A stretch of 64,000 bases of DNA from Medicago truncatula (taxonomy: Eukaryota > Streptophyta > Magnoliopsida > Fabales > Fabaceae). The notes beneath the pieces are model-generated. The model was given only the letters and a program-made list of their open reading frames with translations, ran no database searches and had not been told where the DNA came from. Every line of letters begins with the position of its first letter. The first letter of the stretch is position 1. Made by a program: the position numbers and the translations under genes. Below, piece after piece: positions 1 through 11,252 of the stretch. The stretch is taken from positions 51,810,091-51,874,090 of the forward strand of contig NC_053044.1 in assembly GCF_003473485.1 (NCBI RefSeq), given 5' to 3'.

Positions 1-277
1 CCCAACCGAGGTTAGCACTACTCACATTTCCATCAATGTACTTATATATATATGTGCTGTAAAATACAAATAAGTATCAGAAAATTTCTCTTTTATTATA
101 TTTACTAACAAAGATTTATTTGACGACTAATTTGATTCAGTTTAAGAAATAAACAAGTACAAAACTAGAGAAAAATTAAAGAAGTATGCCAATCTAACTA
201 GCTAGCCATATATCTATCTATAGTCACACACCCAATATTTTAACATATAATAAGTAAATACAAATCAACTTGAGCAG

Positions 278-1325
278 ATTCAATTGGAAGATAAAATAGG
301 GCAGGGAACCACAGCAGAAATTCATAGGGGAACATGGCGTGGATTTGATGTGGCAGTGAAGTGCATTTCACCTGAATTCTTTCGCACAAATGCAAACGGT
401 GTTGAATTCTTTGCTCAAGAGGTTGAAACTCTCTCAAAGCAACGCCACAGGTTTGTGCTTAATCTAATGGGTGCATGTCTTGACCCTCCTAATCATGCTT
501 GGGTGGTTACTGAATATCTAAGCACCACACTTAAGGAGTGGCTTTATGGTCCTGGCAAAAGACGCAGAGATAGAATTGTGCCACTTCCTCCTTTCAAAGA
601 AAGACTAACAAGGGTCATAGAGATAGCCCAAGCTATGCAGTATCTTCATGAGCAAAAGCCCAAAATTATTCACCGTGACTTGAAGCCCAGCAACATTTTC
701 ATGGACTTTAACTTGCATGTTAGAGTGGCTGATTTTGGACATGCTCGTTTCTTAGGGGATGGAGAAATGGCTCTTACCGGAGAAACAGGCAAGTTTAACA
801 ATAAATATGGACATGTATTGATTGATAAATGATAAAAATATGTATTGTTCTGACGCTAAGACCATGCACTTTTATGTTTTCACATTTTCAGGAACATATG
901 TGTATATGTCACCAGAGGTGATACGATGTGAGCCTTATAATGAAAAATGTGATGTATACAGTTTTGGAGTCATATTGAACGAGATTCTAACAGGAAAACA
1001 TCCCTACATTGAGACAGAATATGGTCCTGCCAAGGTATCATCATCATATTGATCATGAGCAATATAATTTCTTGGCTATAAAACTAGAAGAAAGTCTTAC
1101 TCTTTTTAATTGTAACATTTTTATTTATGAATACGTTGTTAGATTGCTATGGAAGTGGTAGAGGGTAAGCTGCGGCCTACACTTCCGTCAAGGGATGATG
1201 GTGAGCATTTGGGAGAATTGATTGACCTTATACGCCTTTGTTGGGATGGAACTCCATCCACTAGACCATCCTTTGATACAATCACTCGTATTCTCAAAAG
1301 CTATACCAATAGGGTCCTTCATTAA
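278..1325 (+). CDS. TKL (Raf/STY-like) Ser/Thr protein kinase, 5' partial; exons 278-788, 892-1034, 1143-1325
   Basis: Cytosolic-type protein kinase domain. Visible in order: glycine loop [16 protein letters not shown] with the ATP-anchoring Lys, catalytic loop [11 protein letters not shown] (VADFGHARF), activation loop ending SPE, then [12 protein letters not shown] and a C-terminal [11 protein letters not shown] motif typical of plant TKL kinases. No Met starts the first exon: an open frame runs in from a stop at 251-253, and a CAG acceptor at 275-277 is the likely exon start, so N-terminal exons lie upstream, probably outside the window. Intron 1 (789-891) begins GCAAGT and ends TTTTCAG, a GC-AG intron; using the nearby GT instead breaks the frame. 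Intron 2 (1035-1142) is GT-AG. The three exons join in frame to TAA at 1323-1325. Substrate unknown. Confidence 0.85.
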
Positions 1326-2480
1326 TTTTCAAAATAATGTATCTGCAGAGTAGAGAAATCAAATAAGCTATACCTATATGAATTAATTCTTATTCTTATG
1401 TCATGTGATTTGTTTTTAGAGAATTTTATGTGGGATTCACATTATTTAGTAACACTTGTTTGTGATCAACTTAAAAAGATTTGTGGCTGCAAAAGAACAT
1501 CACAAATTACTTACAAACAAAACCTTCACAAATTGGTCCCTTAAGACCAAGAAATTATATATATAAAGAATTTAACCAATTTATAATAAAGAACTAAGGA
1601 TGTATGCATTTCCTAGCTTTAAGACAAATTAATTCTATTGATTGATTGCTGAAAAAGTATATGCTACGAGTACGAGGCATCTTTACTATAACCAATTTTT
1701 GTACACATAATCCGTCAGATCAATTCTCAAAAAGCCATTCTCAAAGAGTCATTCTCAAAGAGTCATACATAGTATGACCCACTAGCTTCTTGTCATAGAA
1801 GCACCACATAACAACTCTGGAAATGCAGGTACTGTGTGCCAGCAGGCCCACAACAACCAAAATTCCTAACTGTACTCATGACTCAACAACAATTGCAATT
1901 ACAAATTAATTGGTAGCCAATTATGCAATTCAATATCGAATCACTACCATCCATCAATGCACCATCTTTGACTTACCATATCATTCTCCATCGAATGTAT
2001 GGTGAAAAATGGCAATTATCGTACATTTTGTCGCACTATATCATGATTCATGACATTGAGGCGCATTAATAATTGCACACGTTTACCCGTAGTGATCACT
2101 TTGCGCGGTTCAAATTACCTTAGTCATAAGTAATTGCACACGTTTACTTGCGTCAATGAAAACAAAAGTTGATTTTAAAATGTCCACACATAGGCATTCA
2201 CATTCACAGGCATATAAATTGATAAATCTTTTATAAGATTTAAAAAAAAAATCTTATAAAAGTCTTTGCGACTCCTTTCAAAAAAAAAAAAAGTCTTCGC
2301 AACTCTAATTTTTTTTATTGATAAATCTTTTATAAGAAATACATATTTGGTTAAGTAGTATATTGGTTATAATTCTCAAAAAGTTGAATAAGTGGAGTTT
2401 TTAGGGTTTAAATTCCGACCCTTGTATATTATAATGTATTGTTCATATCAACTATTTATGACATCGTTGTAACATTCCAA
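1326..2480. other. Intergenic; no gene seen, small tRNA-like SINE remnant near the end
   Basis: No ORF with recognisable content. At about 2385-2455 the minus strand resembles the tRNA-derived SINE heads found elsewhere in the window (61.4 kb), but it is too decayed to delimit. A poly-A tract near 2280 breaks the sequence. Confidence 0.4.
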
Positions 2481-2499
2481 TGATTATTACCTCATTGTC

Positions 2500-3400
2500 T
2501 ATGTCATGCTTTATGTATTTATTTGAGTATGCAATGTCTTTGGATATTTGACTTCAATAGCGCACAATCTACGATGATCTTGTCTCTGGATACTGCGAGT
2601 AGTGTGTATTCGTTGAATCGACCAATAAGTCCTCAATTGTCATTTCTTATTTGAGTTTATCCTTTTAGACATGGACAACTTCTTTGTTGAATCTCTCGAT
2701 GTAGTATTGAAGAGGCTCTCTCTTTCCTTAGAAGATGGCTTCCAAGGTCGCAACCGTCTTGGGTTAGCTATGTAGCAAAGTGGACAATGAATTGTCTACA
2801 TAGCTCCTCTAATGAGGTGATGTACTCTCTTCTCATGCTTTTGTACCATGAAATGGATTCTTTTCGCAACGTCGCAGCGAAGAGCCAACATTTGACCGCT
2901 CCTTGGACGTTACGATAGTTGAGGATGGCTTTGATGTTTTTGATGTGTTTGTCTGAATCTGCGGTTCAATCGTTATGATCCATTTGCAATGGCTTCTCCA
3001 AACCTGTTGAAATATGTGATTCATGGATTCTTCTTGTGAAGGGGACCTCTTGGGACCTGTGATCCTGAACGTCGGGGTTTTCCTTTCCCCTTCCGCTTGT
3101 TGGTCTTCCATTTGACGAAAGTAGATTATCTGATCTTTAATCGCCTTGTTCTCGTTATGAAGGTCTAAATGATGTTGTTGTGCATTTTGTTCGTTCTTGA
3201 AACAGTGGCTGGAACAATTGTAGGAGCTAGGGGGCCATAGACATGCATTTCATGTGTTGGTGCAACTACTGGCATAGGCTAAGGCTTGATCTCCACTCTT
3301 GGTGTCTCAACTGGTGCTGAGGTGCCAGTTTTATAGTCTCTAAGTTTGACACAGTGGACATCACTCTTGATTGTGTTTATTGCATCGGTAGCAATTTTAG
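2500..3400 (-). pseudogene. Decayed Ty3/gypsy-type gag region
   Basis: Minus-strand translation over about 2500-3350 gives broken pieces resembling a plant retrotransposon gag: a Pro-rich linker (around 3230-3330), a charged stretch with PFHGTKA (2833-3111 ORF), then a segment reading like SLQYYIERFNKEVV with several stops, similar to the gag 'L.DY..RF..E' region. Stops and frame changes throughout show it is dead. No LTR pair, protease or RT was found next to it. Assignment rests on pattern resemblance only. Confidence 0.45.
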
Positions 3401-3479
3401 GAATATTAATGTTCTTTTTATTAGTTTTGATCTTTTTAAAAGAAAAAGATGAGGGATAACTAGTTTCTCACAAATGACG

Positions 3480-4600
3480 TCAGTGATCTTAACTGATCAT
3501 AAGAACAATGTTTAGTGAGCGGCTTGTAGTTAGGACGACAAGGGATGCCTGCAGAAGACACACCAACGTTCAAATTAGTATTTGAGTCAGAAGTTTAATG
3601 TTTAAGGAGAGATAAATCATACCTTGGAGCACACATGAAGGGGATAAATACATGCATTGCCTAGATTGTGACTTAGAACCCGATCTGGTTTCCACAATCA
3701 GTTAACTCTTGAGAGGTTCATCGTTACAGGTTTAAAGAATTCCGCAAAAAAATAGTAATGTAAATGAGTTAACAGAAGGGATACATGTTTCTTCATGCCA
3801 AATGAGTGTAAAAACAATTTAACAATCCTTATTTGATGATTTGAGACAACTTTTTTTTTTTTTTTTTTAAATAAAAATTGAAACATTGATAGGAATGGAT
3901 GGAATAGGCAAGTGGGTGTGATGAAGAAGTGTAGGACAAATGACCTGGCGTAGGTATATGGTACAAAGGAATCAGTTAGTACATCTGATCACAAGCGAAC
4001 AAGGCGTAACTCCCAATCACAAACTAACGGAAAATAGGATCCGATAGGGTATTTTTGGCTATTCAAGGTGCATGTGAGCAATTAGAGGTTCTTATAGAGC
4101 AATTTTCAAATTAGCTTTAGCTTTTCTCAAAAATGTCAAAAAAAAATAAAAAATCTAGATTGTTTAAAACAAAATCATTTTTTAAAGTTAAAACAAACAC
4201 ATCCAGAGTTCCACGATAACTGAATCATTTTGGACATGTTGAAAAATTATAATCATTTTAGACATGTTGGAAAATTATAGTTATGTATATTTGTTTTTTA
4301 AAATGAATTTCTAAGTATGTTTTTTATTATCATTATTTTTGTCAAAAGAAAAGTAAGTTATTTTCTATAATAATTTTCTAAATAAGTTGTTTAGAGTATC
4401 TTTACCATACTGTTTTAATACGTAGTACAGTATAATATCAGTTGAGTTAAGGTGAAATTTTAAACAATGCTTTCATAACAAGTTTATAACCATTTTCAGG
4501 CCCTACTTTGCCCTCCTTTGTGGTTTTTCTTAACATTATCCTTTTCTTTTTACGGATTCATCACACTATCTTATTTTGCACTATATCTTAACCATCTTAC
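3480..4600. other. Intergenic, no gene seen
   Basis: AT-rich with a homopolymer run at about 3851-3868. ORFs here are short and show no recognisable motif. Confidence 0.5.
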
Positions 4601-4608
4601 TTTCATAC

Positions 4609-5288
4609 TCTTGTGAATTCGATGGAAAAACTTACATCAATAACAAACTTAATGTATGGAACAATGAATAATCAAGCAACCAAAACAAAGTGTATGGAAC
4701 AATTATAATCACAAGTCAAAAGTAGAAAACAACGAGAGAAAAGAAGAGAAGAGAGAACACAAAAGAATTTGTTGACCCAGTTCGATCCAAATTGACCTAG
4801 TCTGGGGGAGAGAGCAGCTCTCCGTTTTACTATATTATGAGTAACGTTGCAAAAGAGATGTCAATGAGTTACAAGAAAAAGTCTTCCGCCTAATTCTACC
4901 AAAAGCCCCAATCTCTTCCCGTAACTAAGAGACTCAATCCTAATAGTGTTTCCCAATGTGAATCAACCCTCAAACCCTAGTTTTTGTTCCCAAGAGACAA
5001 ACTCTATACAAACCCTAGTTTTGTTGTTGTCATTCTAAACCTTGTTTCAGCCCCCTGTATCTCAAAGTTTACTATGATACAAGGTCTATATTTATAGTAA
5101 AAGTATCGCTTAAAATTTGGAACAAATCTGCATCCAAAAATACGTTTCTGCTATTCGCTGCCAGCGCACCATCATGCCACGAAAAATCTAGTTACTTGCC
5201 TCAAAACTGAAACTTCCAATCGTGCCACGTTGCCCAACCATCGTGCCACGATTTCTACAGAACCTGATTTTAAGTTAACTCTCACACA
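4609..5288 (-). repeat. Old solo-LTR-like repeat, same family as the insertion at 33250-34406
   Basis: This stretch aligns by eye along its length with the LTR in the ACL5-like gene: shared start (TTGTGAATTCG), shared block CCTAGTCTGGGGGAGAGAGC, repeated CATCGTGCCACG motifs, a TATA-like box on the minus strand, and the end (GATTTTAAGTTAAC). It is more diverged than the other copy and I see no matching target duplication, so its ends are approximate. The minus orientation follows the TATA-like box. Confidence 0.65.
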
Positions 5289-6474
5289 TATTATTACAAA
5301 AAAATCTAAGTCTTACATTATTTTCCTTCACTGCATATCATTATCATCTTCCTTTAATACTAAAATTCCAAGCAAGTTGTCGGTAAAGTTTAGTTCAACT
5401 AACAATATCGAAATTGTTATAATGAACATTTTTATCGAATTTAAACCTAAAACTTCACGATCATGCATAAATTTCAGTGGTGCTTCTCACTTTATCTACA
5501 TAATCAATAAAAGAAAAATCTAAGTCAGCTTGTTGTGTGAAAACAGAGAGAGAAAAAAACACTAAGTCGGCTAATTAGATGAAATTTTAACAATGATTAA
5601 TGGATTTTCAGACCCTACATTGCTCTGGTTGTGGTTTTTCAGACCCCACTTATTATCTTTTGATTTAGATTTGGATTTGGCTTCTTAATAGTAGAAGAAT
5701 ATCAATTACTTCTCCCGGCTTATAATATTTTTTCACATTTACAAAATAAATTTGTTTAAAAAAAATTATCCCATTTAATTTTCAAGCAACTTTTATTATT
5801 TGTTTTTTATATTTATGTTGAGACATTTTTTTTCTTCAGATGTGATAGTTGTAATGATGGGAAGGAGTAATCAAAATTAGTAATCAATATTATTTTGAAA
5901 ACTGTATTTAACCAATATCATTTTCTTAAAAAGAAAGTAGGCTGCAATCCCTGTTTAACAACTTAATTGATATAAATATCGTACTTAAGAGAAGCTAATC
6001 CATTGTCATTAACACTTCAAGTTCTGCTTTTCTGCTCTAACTAAGATTTGGCTTAAAATTAACCTCCCTGTCCCTGAAACATCAGGGTTCTTTGTTGACC
6101 AAGCCACTTTATATGTATATCTTATGTAAGTACTGCTACCTTTTTAATACTTTCAATCTAAATGATCATATTAATCAAAAGGGTCATTAGATTCCTAGTC
6201 CAAACTGAACTTCTTCATACATACATGCGTTTCAACCTTTTCCAGCGAACTTTTTGGAGACACAACTAGTTTCATGTTCTTGTATTTATTTATAATAATA
6301 ATAGTACTATACTACTAATACTATATCTGTAACTTGCTCCATTGTATTTATTTATGTAATTTCATTTATAGTAATTTCTAGTAATAATTGTTCAACACTA
6401 CTTACTGGTTTGATTGATGACCAAGTTACTAATTTCCACAAGTTTCTATTTTTGTAATATGCTTACGTTAATGA
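5289..6474. other. Intergenic and MSL-A upstream region
   Basis: No gene. The last ~400 bases (from about 6080) resemble the region upstream of MSL-B (25680-26016), including a shared block TTGTTGACCAA[G/C]CCACTTTA that contains a W-box core (TTGACC), and a shared stretch TAGTAATAATTGTTCAAC close to the ATG. Confidence 0.5.
6091..6115 (+). promoter_or_regulatory. Block conserved upstream of MSL-A and MSL-B, with W-box core
   Basis: TTGTTGACCAAGCCACTTTA here matches TTGTTGACCAACCCACTTTA upstream of MSL-B (about 25683-25707). TTGACC is the core recognised by WRKY factors. Conservation may simply reflect recent duplication, so function is an inference. Confidence 0.35.
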
Positions 6475-9381
6475 ATGGATGGTAATAAGCATCAAGGTGG
6501 TGAAGTAAACATGATGGAGAAGAAAAGAGAAGTGGTGGTGGCAATTTCAAATGTGGGTGAACTAGAGAGCCATGACCAAGATCATGATCATGGGTTGAAA
6601 GTGTTTGAATCTTATGAAAAAGAGCTTGCTTCAAAGTCAACACCTTTAAACTGTGCTTCTCCTGACATAAGGTTCACCCCAAGCCCAAATACACCCCCTC
6701 AAGTTCCTGCTACAAATGAAAACCTTACCACGAGAAAAACTCTCCGAAGATCTGTGTATTCTAAACCCAAATCAAGGTTTGTAGAACAATCTTACCCTAT
6801 TGATGAGACCCTTTTAGAAGAGAATGTTACTTGTCCAAATTCGCAAGAACAATCAGCTGTTACTTCACCTTATAGGAACTCTTATTCACCTAGAACACCT
6901 TTAAGGGCATCTCCAGGTTCTTCTTCCGGTGAAGATCCTGACGAAGTCATTTATAGGAAAGTTGAATTTAGTAAATCCCAGCATAAGAGACTAGCGACTA
7001 AGGTTTTGATCGAATTGTTCATGTTTGTGTGCGTTGTGGGTGTCTTGTTGGCTAGCTTAACAATTGAGGAACTGAAAAGGATACATATTTGGAGTTTAGG
7101 GCTTTGGAGGTGGTGTATGCTTGTGATGGTGACATTTTTTGGCTTGTTAGTTACCAAATGGTTCATGCACATTGTTGTTTTCTTGATTGAAATGAACTTT
7201 TTGTTGAAGAAAAAGGTGCTTTATTTTGTCCATGGGTTGAAGCAATGTGTCCAGGTTTTCATTTGGATCAGTTTGGTTCTCCTTACATGGGTACTTTTTA
7301 TCAATCACGAGGTCCAGCGATCTAAATTAGCCGCAAGGTTTTTGAATGATGTAACATGGACTCTTGTTTCCCTTCTCATTGGAGCATTTTTGTGGGTTAT
7401 AAAGACATTGTTGCTAATGATTTTGGCATCAAATTTCCATGTCAAATCTTTCTTTGATCGAATTCAAGAATCGATCTTTCATCAATATGTTCTACAGATG
7501 CTGTCTGGGCCTCCACTAATGGAAGAGGCTGAGAAAATCGGCAGATCTCAAGGTGTTGGCCGTTTTAGTTTCGGGAGTACAACTGTTAAAGGTTGCACAA
7601 AGAAAGAGGTTATTGATATGGCACAGCTTCACAACATGAAGCAAGAGAAAGTCTCCGCGTGGACCATGAAGATTTTGGTAGACGCAGTGATGAATTCAAG
7701 GCTGTCCACAATCTCTAATTCACTTGATGAAAGTTTTTATGATGTAAAAAATGAACGGACTGGTAAAGAAATTACTAATGAGATGGAAGCAACTGCTGCT
7801 GCCTATTATGTTTTCAAGAATGTTGCTGCTTCCCCTTGTTGCAAGTAAGGATATAGTATGCATTATTTTTTGGAGTAGTTAGAATATAGTATGCATTATT
7901 ACTTGTAGAGTTATTGTTGCTTTTAAGGGCCTATTTAGATTGACTTATTTGAGTTTATTTACTAGTATAAACATTTGTGGGAGAGCAAATAGAAACAACT
8001 TATAACATGTCCATAAGCTTTCCAAGGTAGCTAATGAAAACAACTTATGGCGTAAATGAAAACAATTTGACTTTATTTTATCTTTTGTTATCGAAATAAC
8101 TTATACATAATCATATGATAAACTCTTAATTAATTTGTATATCCAATTTGGGCCTAAATGTATTTGCCGTTCTCCTTGCTTTGATGTTTCCCACTCTTGT
8201 TGCTAAAAAGTGTTCTCATTATGAATAGGGACATTGATGAGAATGAACTTCGTAGATTCATGATTAAGGATGAAGTTCCTTTTGTATTTCCCCTACTGGC
8301 CCAGGCAGATACAGGGCTAATTACCAAAAAGTCTTTAGCAGATTGGGTGGTAAGGTTTATATGTTTGTTAAAAATTTATCATCATCATAGTGAAGGATTG
8401 AAATCCTGTTTCGACTATAATGTTTGTATTTTTCAGTTAAAGGTTTATCAAGAACGTAAAGCACTGGCGCATGCCTTATGCGACACAAAAACAGCTGTTA
8501 AACAATTAAACAAGCTTGTGACAGGGGTGTTGGTAGTGGTGAGCATAGTAGTGTGGCTTCTTCTAATGGAGATTGCAACAACAAAAGTACTTGTATTCCT
8601 CTCATCACAGCTAGTACTAGCGGGGTTCATGTTTGGAAACACGTGCAAGAATATATTTGAAGCCATCATCTTCGTCTTTGTAATGCATCCATTCGATGTT
8701 GGCGATCGTTGTGTTGTAGATGGTGTTGAGGTAACTTATAGCAGCCGAATTTATTTTTACTGTTTTGAGATTCACGTATTAATGCATCGAATTATCTGGC
8801 AGCTATTGGTTGAAGAAATGAATATATTGACAACAGTATTCTTGAAGCTTAATAATGAAAAGGTGTATTATCCAAACTCTGTCCTCGCCACTAAACCGAT
8901 TAGCAATTATTACAGAAGCCCAAATATGGCTGAAGGTATAGAGTTCTCGGTTGATTTTACGACACCAGCAGAGAAAATTGGAGCATTGAAAGAAAAAATA
9001 ACGAGGTAAGCTACTGAAAAGTTTTATCACAAATTTGGAACAACTCTTGTTGCTTTAATCTTAAGATTTCTATGTATTTCTTTGTTGTAATGTTTTGTTT
9101 AAAAATAAATAAAAAATAGGTACGCGGAGAGGAATCCACAATACTGGCATCCTAATTTCAGCTTGGTAGTAATAGAGATTGAAAATGTAAATAAGATTAA
9201 GATGGGTCTTTATGTTACTCACACAATGAACTTTCAAGAGTTTGGAGAGAAGGTGAATAGGAAAAGTGAACTAGTGATGGAAGTTAAAAGAATATTTGAA
9301 GAGCTCAATATCAGATACAGCCTTCTTCCACAAGGTGTTCATCTCAGACACATAGAACCTGACACAAGTTCTCTCAAATGA
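6475..9381 (+). CDS. MSL10-like: Mechanosensitive channel of small conductance-like (MSL10-type), copy A; 5 exons
   Basis: Predicted plasma-membrane, stretch-gated ion channel of the MscS family (plant MSL8/9/10 class). Exons 6475-7844, 8229-8349, 8437-8730, 8803-9005 and 9120-9381 join to about 749 aa, close to the ~730 aa usual for the class. A soluble charged N-terminus (His/Asp-rich repeat near residues 35-40) precedes four hydrophobic spans (about 179-197, 213-237, 258-277, 293-316), a cytosolic loop, then spans 5 and 6 (about 524-541 and 549-583) running into the MscS pore/beta motif NTCKNIFEAIIFVFVMHPFDVGDRC. The conserved LLVEEMNILTTVFLKLNNEKVYYPN and KPISNYYRSPNM follow. All introns are GT-AG. 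Relative to copies B and C it lacks about 23 residues before the PRTPL motif. Confidence 0.93.
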
Positions 9382-10826
9382 TGACTGCATCGTATGTGCT
9401 CCTTTTGTTTCTTTGGTTTGTCGATTCATGAGTTATAGTATGAGTGTTGAGACTGGTTCAATATAAATAGAGTGAAAATAAAGGCCTTAACAGAGAGTGT
9501 TGGCAATACTTATGTACCAACCTTGTAGTGGAACCAATGTAAAATTTCGTCCTAAGGTTGAACTTCTTCCCTTGAGTCTGTCTGTCTGTCTATACACGTT
9601 GACTTTATTATCTGTTTTATTTTTAGAGGTTGCATGTGTATTGATCGATAAATGATAAAATATATAAGTTGTTCTGAGGTTAAGACCTTGTGTTTTCATA
9701 TTTTCAGAAACATTCATGTTCATGTCACAAGAGGTGATACCATGTGAGCCTTCACTTTTCAAAACGGTGTATTAGAAAAGAGAATTCAAATAAACTTTTA
9801 CTTATTTCAAAGAGAGAATAATCAAACATTTTGCCTTATGTCCATGACGATGTTATGAATATGTGATTTGGTTCTGCGCTAAATTTATAAACTATCAAAT
9901 TAACTTATTTTCTTCAATAAAAAGTGCATTTTATAAGAAGAAATTTGAATGCCAGCATGCTTGGGAGATAAGATGAGAATGGGACAAAGAATGAAGAAAA
10001 TTGATGATACAAGTTTTTCTGGTCACTGCGCATCACACATCCCGCAAGGTAGTTCTTGAATTGCAGAATTTCACCTTTTTATATAAAGGAACACATATTT
10101 CAGTACTAGGGGTCGAATTTCTGCACTGGAGAGCTTAGGAACACGATTTCTTCGATATCTAAACTGAAGATTCACCTTGGAAACAAGATTGAAGCTTATA
10201 GTTCATCATCTATTCATATAAAATCAGAGTTCGTATCAACTTGACGTCTAAGTCTCCAAGTGCAATAAATATGTGTTAACATGAAAAATAATAAAAATAT
10301 TTTATTTTCAACACTTTCTCTCTGATACTCGTCCTTTATTTTGTGATATTCATATGAATCATATCGTATGACTCATCATTTTTAAAGTGTAAGATCCACT
10401 TTAATTTCACCTGAAAGATTGAATGTTAGAAAACATATTAAAAAAATATATTCCTATCATTTTTCATGTCAACATAATTTCATCGATGCCCCCCTTCAAC
10501 TTCATATAAACCTTCGAGGGAATTGACACTTTAACTTCACGACACAACTCCTTAATCAATCCCAAAAATGCCAAGAGTCTTTTGGGTCTTCACGATAACA
10601 ATTTTCGTTTTTAAATTTTATAAAAGAATTTGTCAACTTTTTGTTCCAAAAATATTTTTCATAAATACATTTGATCATCATATGCCCCAAATTCCATCCT
10701 AGTTTGGTTTGTATAACTCCCAAAAATATCAATGTAAAGTTTTTATAGCCTTGGAGTTAGTTTAGTACTCTTCTTCTTAGAACCAAATTCACAGAATTGC
10801 TTGGGAGAATTTATGTTTAAAAATTA
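9382..10826. other. Intergenic downstream of MSL-A; kinase relic inside
   Basis: The first ~200 bases match the 3' flanks of the other MSL copies (for example TATGTACCAACCTTG, also near 29153). After the kinase relic at 9630-9752 no further gene content is seen. Confidence 0.5.
9630..9752 (+). pseudogene. Relic of the neighbouring TKL kinase (intron 1 end + start of exon 2)
   Basis: The bases match about 805-935 of the kinase gene: TTGATCGATAAATGATAAAA for TTGATTGATAAATGATAAAA, then TTTTCAG, then a copy of the [11 protein letters not shown][R]CEP coding stretch with changes (ACATTCATGTTCATGTCACAAGAGGTGATACCATGTGAGCC). Homology stops abruptly at about 9752. The match spans an intron-exon junction, so it came from DNA duplication rather than from processed RNA. 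Confidence 0.85.
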
Positions 10827-11252
10827 GAGTTAAATATGTTTTTTGTCTCTATAAATATGTTAATTTTTCGTTTTAATCCCTCTAAAAAAATTCTTCAACT
10901 TTTAGTCCCAAAAAGTTTTCCATCTTCACTTTTGGTCCCTCCTTTAAAGTAAACTCATATATATAATTCATATTTTTGAATAAAATTATGTAGAAAAAAT
11001 TGATAATATTATAAGAATCTCTCCCAAAAAAAAATTAGAATTTTCTAACAAAAAATGAATTAAATATAAATTTTTATATTATTGGAGGTTAAAAAGTCAT
11101 ATTTAATCTATGTTTCGTTAAAAAAATTCTTTTTTTTTGGAAAAGAGTTTTACAATATTCTACACATTTCTGCACAATTTCATTAAAAAATACAAAAATT
11201 AACTTAAAAATAGGGACCAAAAATTTTAGAGGGACCAAAACATTTTTAACCC
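10827..11252. mobile_element. Mutator-type MITE, 9-bp TSD TAAAAATTA
   Basis: Long terminal inverted repeats: the left begins GAGTTAAATATG..TTTGTCTCTATAAATATG and the right ends GGGACCAAAACATTTTTAACCC. TAAAAATTA occurs directly before (10818-10826) and after (11253-11261). No coding capacity. Same family as 22064-23766 and 24097-24597. Confidence 0.85.
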
